Below are positions 1 through 8,432 of a DNA stretch of 64,000 bases, one piece after another. The stretch's first letter is position 1; each line of letters starts with the position of its first letter. Made by a program: the position numbers and the translations under genes. The stretch lies in NCBI RefSeq assembly GCF_003285005.1, contig NZ_QMFA01000004.1, positions 62,001 through 126,000 of the forward strand, given 5' to 3'. The notes under the pieces were generated by a model. It made no database searches. It was not told where the DNA came from and was given only the letters and a program-made list of their open reading frames with translations. This DNA is from Paenibacillus sp. YN15. Its GTDB lineage: Bacteria > Bacillota > Bacilli > Paenibacillales > NBRC-103111.

Positions 1-1548
1 CCGGCTGTAGCAGGCCGAAAGCTTCAGACAGGCGTTGATCTGATCCTCCACCCATCCCAGTCCGGTGGCCAGAAATTTTTTATAATAAACCGCCGCTTCC
101 TCAAACAGCTGATTATCCCTCAGCTCATTGGCGAAATAATACAGATCCCGGATGGAAAAATCCTTCCCTGCCGCTTGCTGCTTGCGGTAAATCTGCAAAT
201 TCCGGTCGGTATAGGCTTTTTCCTTGCGATGGGTTACCGCCGCCTCGCTGTGGACAATATTCCCGAACACCTCCAGATACTCGTGCACCGCCCCGATCCA
301 GCGGAAGCCCCGCTCCCGCCTGACAATCCGGTTGCGCCGCAGGCTGTAGCTGACCTTCCCGTTGGCATTGACGCCGATGTTGTAAGGCATGGTCACGCTG
401 TCTATGGCAGGGTTCAGGGTGTACAGGGTTTCCGCCAGCAATTGCCGATCCTTGGCCAGGATGATGTCATCCGCGTCCAGCCACATGATATACTCCTTGG
501 TGGCTTTGCTGAATACGTGGTTCCGGGCTGCGGCAAAATCGTCAATCCATGGGAACTCCACAATAACGGCTCCGAAGCTGGCGGCTACCTCCCTGGTTTT
601 GTCCGTTGAGCCCGTATCCGCAATCACAATCTCATCCACCAAATCCTTCACCGACGATAAGCAGCGCTCCAACGCCTCCTCCTCGTTTTTGACGATCATG
701 CACAGGCTGACGGTGACGCTGCGCTCTTTCCGGATGGCGGGAGAGCTGGCCTGCCTGTAAGCGTCCACTCCAGCCAAGTCCGAATCCCGGTAAATATGGT
801 ATGCCGGCAGATGGGTATCCACGAACAGGGATAAGCCCAACGCCGCGCTGCGGATGCAAAAATGCCGGTCCTCGCCCCACAGCGACAGGTTCGGGATTTT
901 CCGGAAGCAGACTCCGGCCTCCAGCGCATGTCGGCTGATCAGGGTGCAGGCGCCGAGTCCCCCCACCTCATACAGTCCGGGAACCCGCAATTTATTCAGA
1001 AACTCGTGGGTTCTGCGGGCGATTTCCTGATCATCCAATTTTTCGCCGCCGCGGTTTTCGTATAAGGTGTAATGATCCGACATCCATACCTGGGGCATCT
1101 CCGGGGAATCCGGCTGCCATTTGGTCCAGAAGACGGTGGAGACAATATCCTTTTTCGCGTTTGCCAGCTGCAGCAGCGTATGCGGATGGAGAACCAGATC
1201 GGAATCGGCCAGAAACAGGTAATCAAATGCCTTGGACCTGGCATATTCTATGATGCCGTCCTTCATTCCCGCCACTTTCCAGACCAGCTCTTCCGGCCAA
1301 TGGTGGGTGTTGTCATTGCGCACGTAAGGCACAGTCGGCGGTTCATGAGCCTGAATAAACGAACCGGGATGTTCCTCCGCGAAGCCAGCCAGCAAAACAC
1401 GGGAAGCCGGATCATCATTATCGTCAACAAAATAAAACTCCACATCAAAGCCATCTGTGATTAAATCACCCAATGAACGCAAAAACTGCTTCAATATTTC
1501 CGGTTTTTGACGGATCGGACTGCCGATCAGAATCCCTGGTTTGCCCAT
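1..1548 (-). CDS. Two-domain glycosyltransferase (C-terminus beyond window edge)
   Basis: The frame runs open from an ATG at 1548 to the window edge, 516 codons without a stop. Residues 1 to about 270 look like a GT-A glycosyltransferase domain, with GKPGILIGSPIRQKPE at the N-terminus, the acidic DSD metal motif at 115-117 (LADSDLVLHP) and a GEDRHFCIR segment. A second, family 2 domain starts near 278 (VSLCMIVKNEEEALERCL, IADTGSTDKTREVA, MWLDADD), resembling SunS-type enzymes. TPR-like helices follow (YYFANELRDNQLFEEAAVYY). AGGTG lies 6 bases before the ATG. The neighbouring divergent methyltransferases suggest a surface glycan or glycoprotein locus; this is inference. Acceptor and sugar cannot be told. 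Confidence 0.85.
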   Translation of the reverse strand, partial: MGKPGILIGSPIRQKPEILKQFLRSLGDLITDGFDVEFYFVDDNDDPASRVLLAGFAEEHPGSFIQAHEPPTVPYVRNDNTHHWPEELVWKVAGMKDGIIEYARSKAFDYLFLADSDLVLHPHTLLQLANAKKDIVSTVFWTKWQPDSPEMPQVWMSDHYTLYENRGGEKLDDQEIARRTHEFLNKLRVPGLYEVGGLGACTLISRHALEAGVCFRKIPNLSLWGEDRHFCIRSAALGLSLFVDTHLPAYHIYRDSDLAGVDAYRQASSPAIRKERSVTVSLCMIVKNEEEALERCLSSVKDLVDEIVIADTGSTDKTREVAASFGAVIVEFPWIDDFAAARNHVFSKATKEYIMWLDADDIILAKDRQLLAETLYTLNPAIDSVTMPYNIGVNANGKVSYSLRRNRIVRRERGFRWIGAVHEYLEVFGNIVHSEAAVTHRKEKAYTDRNLQIYRKQQAAGKDFSIRDLYYFANELRDNQLFEEAAVYYKKFLATGLGWVEDQINACLKLSACYSR

Positions 1549-1700
1549 TCCAGCACCTCATTTTAGAAATCTTCTCCTAAAATAGTATTCCGGTCTATCT
1601 GTTCTATACCTGGGCAAAACCTCTATTATCCGGTGGTATGGCCAAAATAGGCTGTACATATAGTGAAATATGCCAGGAAAAATGCGAGAGGGTGAACCAA

Positions 1701-2390
1701 ATGCTTGTAAGGGATATTGAGAAATGCCTGGCCGCGGCTGAACAAAAGGGCGTTGCCTTCGGAAGCAGAGCCCTTGGCAAAGGGGCGCTGGTCCATCTAT
1801 GCCGGCGGCTTGAAGCCGGCCGATCCTATCATATCCTGGAGCTGGGCGGCGGCATGTCGCCGTACTTTTGGGATCAAGTTGCTGTGCAGGATTTTCTGTC
1901 TGTATCGCTCTTCCATATTGAGCATGACCCCGGTCTCGCCAGCTTGTGGGAGGGACAGCATCTGGGCAAGGGCTCCTTTCATTTTTACAATCGGCCCTTA
2001 AAGCAGCTTTCCGACGAAGAGCGGACGGAGGTATTTGCCAATCCGGAAACCGCCTGGGCAGTTTGGGGCTCTTACGGGCAGGCTGTTCCCCAGGAATTGT
2101 TCAACCACTATACCATCCGCAACGCCTTCTATGCAGACATTGAGACGATCCCGCTTGAACCGGCATCCGTGGATGTGCTGATTCTGGACGGTCCCCACGG
2201 CAACGGCCGTTCCCTGGCCTTTCCCTTGCTTTATGGCCGCCTGAAGCGGGATGCCCTGGTTCTGATTGACGATTATGACCATTACCCGTTTGTGGAGGAT
2301 TTGCGGAGCCTGTTTCAAATGGAGGAGCTGGCCCGGGAACCGCGGGGAGAGTACCGGTGGCTGTTATGCCGGTTGACCGGCAAGGAGTAG
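1701..2390 (+). CDS. Class I SAM-dependent methyltransferase-like protein
   Basis: About 229 residues. The glycine-rich motif I (ILELGGGMSPYFWDQ), an acidic loop after strand 2 (FHIEHDPG) and a late VDVLILDGPHGNGRS-then-LVLIDDYDHYP segment fit a Rossmann-fold methyltransferase. The DGPHG and DDY motifs recall O-methyltransferase or hydroxylase-associated types. I chose ATG 1701 because GAGAGGGTG sits 8 bases upstream. An earlier in-frame ATG at 1638 has no good ribosome binding site. It diverges from the glycosyltransferase and is followed 30 bp later by a second methyltransferase gene, so the two probably form an operon. Substrate unknown. Confidence 0.7.
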   Translation: MLVRDIEKCLAAAEQKGVAFGSRALGKGALVHLCRRLEAGRSYHILELGGGMSPYFWDQVAVQDFLSVSLFHIEHDPGLASLWEGQHLGKGSFHFYNRPLKQLSDEERTEVFANPETAWAVWGSYGQAVPQELFNHYTIRNAFYADIETIPLEPASVDVLILDGPHGNGRSLAFPLLYGRLKRDALVLIDDYDHYPFVEDLRSLFQMEELAREPRGEYRWLLCRLTGKE

Positions 2391-2420
2391 CGAAAAATTG
2401 TGAACGCAGGAGGGGAGAAC

Positions 2421-3085
2421 ATGTCCGGTTTGGATGAGCTGAAATCCCGTTTTTTTGTGGACACAGATACGCGGGTGGACCATCTGATTTTTGATTTGCC
2501 CAAAAGCTGGTGGAGCCGCCCGTATGAATACGCCTGGTGCTCATCCTTTGCATGGGATGGGGCAGTGGTCCTGGATGCGGCCTGCGGCATCTCCCATCCC
2601 TTCAAGTTTTTCCTCGGGGAACGGTGCAGGCTGACCTATGCTTGCGATCAGGATGCCCGGATCAATTCCATCACGGAGATTGTGGCGGAAGTCAGGGCGG
2701 ATATCGGAGAGGAGGCTGCCGCCCAGGCCGCCGCGAGAATCCGCCCCGGCGGTCCGCTCCATTTGGCCCAGGCCAATCTGACGGCCCTTCCTTATGAGGA
2801 CGCCTGCTTCGACCTGATTTATTGCATTTCTGTGCTGGAGCATCTGTCCGTGAACGATTGTCTGCAAGCGTTGAAGGAGTTCCAGCTTCCCTGAAGCCGT
2901 CAGGGAAGCTGATCCTCACCTTTGACTATCCCACAGTCAACCTGGAGACGCTGCGCCGCCAGATGGACGAAGCGGGCCTGGAATATATGGCGGATGTGAA
3001 TGACAGCCTGCCCGCCAATGCGGTTCACAGCACCATGTGGGGCGATCTGCATGTTTTCCGGGCGGCGCTTAGGAAGCGGGCGTGA
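2421..3085 (+). pseudogene. Frameshifted class I SAM-dependent methyltransferase
   Basis: ATG 2421 follows a strong AGGAGGGG (2408-2415). The first part carries motif I (VVLDAACGISHPFKFFLG), an acidic CDQDARINSI segment and a post-I motif (DLIYCISVLEHLS), then hits TGA at 2892-2894. The rest of the same fold continues in another frame from about 2882 (SLKPSGKLILTFDYPTVN, then WGDLHVFRAALRKR) to the stop at 3085. The break is near 2870-2885, just before the LKPSGKL motif. No slippery heptamer is visible there, so a frameshift mutation or a sequencing error is more likely than programmed shifting. If intact, the product would be about 220 residues. Confidence 0.75.
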
Positions 3086-3093
3086 AGAGAGCA

Positions 3094-3133
3094 AAAAAGC
3101 GGGAAGCAAGGTCTGATAGGCCTGAGCTTCCCG
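3094..3133 (-). terminator. Rho-independent terminator
   Basis: Stem CGGGAAGC/GCTTCCCG (3100-3107 with 3126-3133). On the minus strand it is followed by a run of T (complement of 3094-3099). It ends the secreted protein gene whose stop is at 3156. Confidence 0.75.
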
Positions 3134-3155
3134 TTAGTGTTCCAATTGCCGATCT

Positions 3156-4736
3156 TTATTTAATCAACTTAATTGAATTGTCACTTACATTTTTTAACAA
3201 AATATCTTTGTCAGATTTTAATACCTGCAAATTTGCATCCGCAACTTTCAGTACGACACGACCAGCATTGTCAAGAAGCACAATACCGTAGCCATCGTTT
3301 TCACTAAATGTACATACCAATTGACCGTTTAAAGCTTTAACATCTACGATTGGCATTGGCCAAGCTAACTCATCACTTCCTTCTATACTGGCTTTGTACA
3401 ATTTGAATTGATTTGCTTCATTTTGAGTTGTATAGAACACATTTCCATTAATACTATCAAACCACGATACTGTATGATCGGACAGCTTGATTTCACCATT
3501 CCCTTCCAATGAAGACGAATATAATGCGTTATCAGCCTCTTTTACATAATATAGTTTGTCATCAATAATCTTGAACCAGCTTGTGCTTTGATCCACTATC
3601 TTATCCGTTTTATTTGTTTTCAGGTTGATTCTGTAAATGAAATTCTGGTCCGATAAGGGTGAACACAACACATAGACATCCTCACCGACGACTGTAGTTG
3701 CAGTCGTTAGCGCATATGGTGTGAAACCATCCCAACGTGTAACATGTACAGCAGATCTTGTTAGATTTGGGTCACCAACTATCTTAGCATCTGTTGCTTT
3801 TTGATCTTTCGGCAACAATGACAATTTGACGTTATCAGCACCTAAATCTATTATCAATGTTCCATATGCAGTGTCACGGAAGTCCATGTATGGATGCCCT
3901 AAAGAAATTGCTTCCGTTTTCCCGTTTTCATCAACCTTAACGAATTTATTGCTACCTGAAAGACCTCCTCCTACATGATAGGTAAACCATAATATGTTAT
4001 CCCGAATTTGAAAGGATAGACGGGGAGAGGTTCCGGTTGGATTTGTAATATCATAGGTATAAATTTCTTCTTTTGCAGACGGATTCCATTCGGGCGCACG
4101 GTATATGTGGTTTATCGTGCCTAGTGTTTCTGCAAAATAATAGTAACCCTTAAATAATACGATGTCATTTTTTCCAGCATCTTGAGACAGTCCGATTTGT
4201 TGAATCTGCGGGTTAGTGGATGTAATACTAAGTCCCGCTGCATCACTCCATTGGTAATCCCATCCAAATTCATCATGAGCAAAGCGCCAGGTTAGCGGAA
4301 AATACGTAACATCCCTAAAGCTTAATAATGGGTACTCTTCTTTTGAGTTATTGATTTCCTTTCCGTTGATCGTGATGACTGATGCTGGAATCGTCGCAGT
4401 ATAGGTGGATGCATTTTGGGAATTCGATGTGTACGATTCATAAGATGAAGTAACATGACTTTGTTGAATGCTTAGGCCATTGCTTATTGACCAATTTGTT
4501 TCCAGGCCAAGTAGCCTAGAATCATACCATGTCATTGGAAAATAGGTGATATCGTGATAAACCAGAAGTGGATATTCTCGATATTGATTATCCACAAGAT
4601 GACCATTTAAGCTTACGGTAAAATTCGGCAGTGCAACTTTCGCGACTCCATTAGCAGCGCGACTATGCCCCGGCGTAGCCAACAAGTTGAAAAACAACAG
4701 AAAAATGACTGTACTTAAAATAATTTTCATTTTCAA
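3156..4736 (-). CDS. Secreted two-repeat stalk plus beta-propeller-like protein
   Basis: 526 residues with an N-terminal signal peptide (ILSTVIFLLFFNLLATPGHSRA). Two tandem repeats follow, each with a GxxxxNxxxEYPLL(V/S)(Y/F)xDxTYFP(M/L)TW core, at about residues 38-85 and 115-165. These resemble the copper-amine-oxidase-like N-terminal domain common in Paenibacillus exported proteins. The remaining 350 residues contain repeated Y(Y)F/LYY beta-strand blocks with DKL-YYVKEADNALYSSSLEG, typical of DUF5050-like propellers. A TTG start at 4736 is 9 bases from GAGGAG; the ATG at 4730 is the alternative. AT-rich and unlike its neighbours in base composition. Function not known; probably wall- or surface-associated. 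Confidence 0.75.
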   Translation of the reverse strand: MKMKIILSTVIFLLFFNLLATPGHSRAANGVAKVALPNFTVSLNGHLVDNQYREYPLLVYHDITYFPMTWYDSRLLGLETNWSISNGLSIQQSHVTSSYESYTSNSQNASTYTATIPASVITINGKEINNSKEEYPLLSFRDVTYFPLTWRFAHDEFGWDYQWSDAAGLSITSTNPQIQQIGLSQDAGKNDIVLFKGYYYFAETLGTINHIYRAPEWNPSAKEEIYTYDITNPTGTSPRLSFQIRDNILWFTYHVGGGLSGSNKFVKVDENGKTEAISLGHPYMDFRDTAYGTLIIDLGADNVKLSLLPKDQKATDAKIVGDPNLTRSAVHVTRWDGFTPYALTTATTVVGEDVYVLCSPLSDQNFIYRINLKTNKTDKIVDQSTSWFKIIDDKLYYVKEADNALYSSSLEGNGEIKLSDHTVSWFDSINGNVFYTTQNEANQFKLYKASIEGSDELAWPMPIVDVKALNGQLVCTFSENDGYGIVLLDNAGRVVLKVADANLQVLKSDKDILLKNVSDNSIKLIK

Positions 4737-4870
4737 AGTGCAACAACTCCTCTCCGCATAAATTAACGCTGGGCATTGACAAAAAGTTGCAGATTAATTT
4801 CACATTTGAAGCAAAAGAGCTTGTATAACTTTTCTCTCTACACTCATTAACATCACAAAAAAGAAACGGC

Positions 4871-4903
4871 CAAGCTCCCCTAAAAGAATTAACGGGGAGC
4901 TTG
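4871..4903 (-). terminator. Rho-independent terminator, bidirectional shape
   Basis: Stem CAAGCTCCCC/GGGGAGCTTG around an 11-13 nt AT-rich loop. It lies only 21 bp after the second stop (4925) of the interrupted secreted protein gene, which supports 4925 as the original gene end. Confidence 0.7.
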
Positions 4904-4924
4904 AACCAAACAATTCACACCAGC

Positions 4925-5095
4925 TTATGGATTGGTGAAATTTATACTTACATCTTCGGAATCCCATTCTGTATAGTTATTTACAATTACTTTGTTATAA
5001 TCTGTGCTGTATTTTATAAATGCCCCTCGCTTATTGGGTTCTGTATTTGTATCATTAACTGGAGCGTAATAGCCGTTACTTTTATACAAAAATGC
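4925..5095 (-). other. In-frame coding extension after the stop at 5096-5098
   Basis: Directly after the TAA at 5098-5096 the same frame stays open for 56 codons to a second TAA (4927-4925). The peptide has a protein-like composition (AFLYKSNGYYAPVNDT, KRGAFIKYSTDYNKV, NYTEWDSEDVSINFTNP), matching the Tyr/Asn/Ser-rich style of the upstream gene. A terminator follows at once. I read it as the lost C-terminus of that gene. Confidence 0.65.
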
Positions 5096-6013
5096 TTAGC
5101 TAAATTTAGCATTGTGCAGATAAGATCCGTTTGTAAAAACCGCATCATTTTGGCATAACGTTATTTGTCTATCAAAAACTCCATTTGTTTGCCACACATT
5201 TTGATCTCCAACATAATAGATAAAGTTCAGGTACGAAATACTAAAATTACTTGCATCAAGAACTTTTGTCTCTAAAAATCCGTCTTCCCTAATTTGTGAA
5301 ATCATATACACTTGTTTTCCAGGTGTTAAAGCACTTATGGTGCTACCGTCACTTGGAACGGCGTGCTGACCTAACGTCGAACTATTATAAACACCTCTCC
5401 AGCCTACTATATTACCAGTCGCTCCCCCAGCTCCATACCAAAGTCCAACATCAATAATAAAATTGGTGATAGGCGAAGAAACAGAGTAGAATAAATAGCC
5501 AGAAGTTGAGCTTGCAATTGATGCAGAAGGTATGGTTAAAAACGCGGATTCTGCATTAAACCCAGCTGATGAAGAGACTACTTCATATCCAATGCCATCG
5601 TCGCCAATACGGGAGGAATACGGCGTACTCATAGTGCTGTATTGGTTTGAGGCATTTTTACCATGTACAAGAATGGGCGTGGTCTCCACCACTCCCTTTA
5701 CATAGTTTTGAATTTGCTCATCAGTAAATTGATACACTGCTGCTTGTTTTTTTAAAAACAGTACTTCTTCATTATACAGAGCTGACTTTGAAATGCTTTC
5801 TGAAGCATCTTCCTCGCTGTAGATACTATCATTTTTCAGATTTGTTGTTTTTACAAATGGAGTCAAATCTACATTATGTTCTTTCAAAAAAGTTATGGCT
5901 TCATCACCGACGACATAGTCATTGGGTTTAGCTTGAGTATAAGAAGGAATTACTAAAGATAATAACAACAACATAGATATACCACCAATAGCCAAAGTAT
6001 TCTTAACTTTCAT
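5096..6013 (-). CDS. Secreted protein, probably truncated by an in-frame TAA
   Basis: 305 residues with a clear signal peptide (IGGISMLLLLSLVIPSYTQA). The mature part has a helical N-terminal region (residues about 30-115) and a beta-rich C-terminal domain with YLFYSVSSPITNFIIDVGLWYG and SQIREDGFLETKVLD. The pattern resembles YrpD-family secreted proteins of Bacilli, but this is a weak impression. RBS GGAGGATC lies upstream of the ATG at 6013. The frame continues past the stop for another 56 codons to 4925, so the full-length ancestor was about 362 residues including the stop position. AT-rich, with about 590 bp of AT-rich non-coding DNA upstream. Function unknown. Confidence 0.65.
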   Translation of the reverse strand: MKVKNTLAIGGISMLLLLSLVIPSYTQAKPNDYVVGDEAITFLKEHNVDLTPFVKTTNLKNDSIYSEEDASESISKSALYNEEVLFLKKQAAVYQFTDEQIQNYVKGVVETTPILVHGKNASNQYSTMSTPYSSRIGDDGIGYEVVSSSAGFNAESAFLTIPSASIASSTSGYLFYSVSSPITNFIIDVGLWYGAGGATGNIVGWRGVYNSSTLGQHAVPSDGSTISALTPGKQVYMISQIREDGFLETKVLDASNFSISYLNFIYYVGDQNVWQTNGVFDRQITLCQNDAVFTNGSYLHNAKFS

Positions 6014-6606
6014 GTTTTTTGATCCTCCTTAAATGAGATTCTTTCTTTAATTAAATTTATTTTTACTCATTCGTCCTTTTAACCCTTACAAATTCAATAC
6101 TTATATCTAGCTCGTATTCAGAAAGATATAAAGCATAAATTTTACGCCTCCTAGTTTGTGGATATATAATCCAATATAATCCTCCTTTTTCTATATATCA
6201 ACCATTTAATCCTTTTTTAATTGTATTTTTTAGGTAAATGCATAGCCGCTTAATTGACAAACTATTTATCAAATCACTCAATCTATTCTTAATTCGTTTT
6301 TAGTGACATACCAATAAAATTTTGATAAATTTCAATTTTTTAGAATATAATTAATAAGTTAACAAAGTCCACATCAATCGGCGAATAGGGTAAAGAAAAA
6401 GTAAGAATTTTATTAAAAATATTTCATTGTCGTTTTTAGTCGTTGCTATTGATTCATTTGTGCATTGCCACCAACAGGTACAAACCGCCACAAACTCTTA
6501 AAAATTGATTAAGTTATTTCTAATAAAATAAAAATATATATATTTTTGGAAATGTAGTTTTTTTGGTTTTCTTCGGAAGTTATAATTAAACCTGGTTACA
6601 AAAGAA
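6014..6606. other. AT-rich intergenic region without a recognisable gene
   Basis: About 590 bp, very rich in A and T, upstream of the secreted protein gene. It must hold that gene's promoter, but no confident -35/-10 pair can be assigned because TATAAT-like words occur by chance throughout. No RNA gene or ORF of note seen. Confidence 0.5.
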
Positions 6607-6652
6607 AAAGCGGCTGGTACTCCTCCTGTTCAAGAGGAATACCAACCGCTTT
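6607..6652 (-). terminator. Rho-independent terminator after gnd
   Basis: Long stem AAAGCGGNTGGTANTCCTC paired with GAGGANTACCANCCGCTTT around an 8 nt loop, 34 bp beyond the gnd stop codon. T-rich on both sides, so it can work in both directions. Confidence 0.85.
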
Positions 6653-6685
6653 ATTTACGCTATATTACCGATTATTCTAAATTTA

Positions 6686-8095
6686 CTATTCCAGCCACTG
6701 ATAATGGAAGAAGCCTTCCTTGTCCACCCGCTCGTAGGTGTGGGCGCCGAAATAATCCCGCTGGGCTTGCAGCAGGTTGGCCGGCAGGCGGGCTGTCCGG
6801 TAGCTGTCGTAGTAGGACAGGGCCGAGGAGAAGGCCGGCAACGGGATGCCCAGACGGACCGCGGTGGCCACTACCTTGCGCCAGGAATCCTGGTACTTGT
6901 GGATGACGCTGCTGAAGTATTCGTCCAGAAGCAGGTTCTTCAGCTCCGGATTGCGGTCATACGCATCCTTGATATTCTGCAGGAAGGCCGCCCGGATAAT
7001 GCAGCCGCCGCGGAAGATCATGGCGATGCCGCCGTAATCCAGATCCCAGCCGTACTCCTTGGAGGCGGCCCGCATTTGGGCGAAGCCTTGGGCATAGGAG
7101 CAGATTTTGCTGGCGTAGAGGGCTTGGCGCACCGCTTCAATAAACTCAGCGCGCTCCACACCCAGGTCGGCTGCGGCAGGACCGTTCAGCACCTGGCTGG
7201 CGGCCACCCGCTCCTCCTTCATGGCGGAGATAAACCGGGCGAACACGGACTCGGTAATCAGGGACAGGTGCACGCCCAGATCCAGGGAGCTTTGGCTGGT
7301 CCACTTGCCGGTGCCCTTCTGGCCTGCGGTGTCCTTGATAATGTCCACCATCGGCTTGCCGGTTTCGGGATCGGTTTTGGTGAAGATATCCGCCGTGATT
7401 TCAATCAGATAGCTGTCCAGCTCGCCCTTGTTCCATTCGGCAAAAATCTCGTGCAGCTCCGCCGGAGTCAGACCCAGCCCGTCCTTCAGCAGCTGGTAGG
7501 CTTCGCAGATCAGCTGCATATCGCCATATTCGATGCCGTTATGCACCATCTTCACATAGTGGCCGGCTCCGTCCGGGCCGATGTAGATGCAGCAGGGATC
7601 GCCCTTCACCTTGGCGGAAATAGCCGTCAGGATGGGAGCTACCAGCTCGTAGGCATCCTTCTGGCCGCCCGGCATAATGGCGGGACCCTTCAAGGCGCCC
7701 TCCTCGCCGCCGGAAACGCCGGTGCCGATAAAGCGGAAGCCCTTGGCCTCCAGCTCCTTGTTGCGCCGCTGGGTGTCCGGGAAATAGGCGTTGCCGCCGT
7801 CGATGAGAATATCCCCTTGATCCAGGTAAGGCAACAGCTGGTTGATGGTATCATCGGTAGGCTTGCCCGCCTTAACCATGATCAGAATCCGCCGCGGCGT
7901 CTCCAGGGACTGGACAAACTCCTCTACCGAGAAAGCCCCCTTCAGGTTTTTCCCCGGATTCTCTTCCAGAATTTCCTTCGTTTTCTCGGGAGAACGGTTA
8001 TACACGGCCACCGAAAAGCCTCTGCTCTCAATGTTCAGCGCCAGGTTCTTCCCCATAACCGCCAGACCGACTACTCCGATTTGCTGCTTGGACAC
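6686..8095 (-). CDS. gnd: 6-phosphogluconate dehydrogenase, decarboxylating
   Basis: Oxidises 6-phosphogluconate to ribulose 5-phosphate and CO2 with NAD(P)+, in the cytosol. The N-terminal Rossmann motif [20 protein letters not shown], the [11 protein letters not shown] substrate-binding segment, [17 protein letters not shown] with the catalytic Lys, and the C-terminal [13 protein letters not shown] are all present. The GTG at 8095 is the likely start: AAGGATGAG lies just upstream and the length becomes 469 residues, the usual size. The frame runs further upstream to 8320, but that part is not protein-like. It is the last gene of the hexuronate/gluconate cluster, separated from the SDR gene by repeat array A. 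It consumes the product of the gluconokinase encoded in the same cluster. Confidence 0.95.
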   Translation of the reverse strand: MSKQQIGVVGLAVMGKNLALNIESRGFSVAVYNRSPEKTKEILEENPGKNLKGAFSVEEFVQSLETPRRILIMVKAGKPTDDTINQLLPYLDQGDILIDGGNAYFPDTQRRNKELEAKGFRFIGTGVSGGEEGALKGPAIMPGGQKDAYELVAPILTAISAKVKGDPCCIYIGPDGAGHYVKMVHNGIEYGDMQLICEAYQLLKDGLGLTPAELHEIFAEWNKGELDSYLIEITADIFTKTDPETGKPMVDIIKDTAGQKGTGKWTSQSSLDLGVHLSLITESVFARFISAMKEERVAASQVLNGPAAADLGVERAEFIEAVRQALYASKICSYAQGFAQMRAASKEYGWDLDYGGIAMIFRGGCIIRAAFLQNIKDAYDRNPELKNLLLDEYFSSVIHKYQDSWRKVVATAVRLGIPLPAFSSALSYYDSYRTARLPANLLQAQRDYFGAHTYERVDKEGFFHYQWLE

Positions 8096-8186
8096 GGGTT
8101 TCTCATCCTTTCTGATTCTGTAATCACTTGGTTCAGGGCCCCCTGGAAGCCGGGAGCCGCGCTCACGTCTGTTTTCATGGCCGGAA

Positions 8187-8371
8187 CGGACGGACACACG
8201 ATCCGCTATTGCTCCTGTTTGCTCATTTTTGAGGATTTCGCGGACACTCAATCCGTTATTGGGCCTTGTAGCCGCCAAAACCGGTTGTTTTCCGCAAAAT
8301 AACGGATCATCTGTCCGCACAATTCGCCATAAGCAGGTTTTGCAGGAAATAGCGGAACATGTGTCCGTATA
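8187..8371. repeat. Intergenic four-unit palindromic array A
   Basis: Two direct units (CGGACACACGATCCGCTATT-type, anchors 8206 and 8256) and two inverted units (AATAACGGATCATCTGTCCG-type, anchors 8302 and 8352). Anchor spacing 50-46-50 bp. The array word is CGGACA, inverted as TGTCCG. It lies between the SDR stop and the gnd start inside a co-directional gene cluster. Confidence 0.8.
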
Positions 8372-8432
8372 TCCGATGGCGGCGTACCGTCATGCTTCCG
8401 GAGCGATCCCGTTGTGCCAAGTCTGTACCTTC

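Noticed and set aside
1560-1583. Inverted repeat ATTTTAG / CTAAAAT between the glycosyltransferase and methyltransferase genes
   Set aside because: Only 7 bp, AT-rich, and it overlaps normal leader sequence; could be chance.
4901-5158. 85-codon hydrophobic frame on the plus strand
   Set aside because: It is antisense to the C-terminal extension of the secreted protein and overlaps its terminator; no ribosome binding site.
6704-8302. Open frame of 532 codons on the plus strand opposite gnd
   Set aside because: It mirrors gnd, whose motifs are complete; composition is typical of an antisense shadow in GC-rich coding DNA (many His, Gln, Leu).
8096-8320. In-frame N-terminal extension of gnd
   Set aside because: The extension has no 6-phosphogluconate dehydrogenase similarity, overlaps repeat array A, and the GTG at 8095 has a good ribosome binding site.
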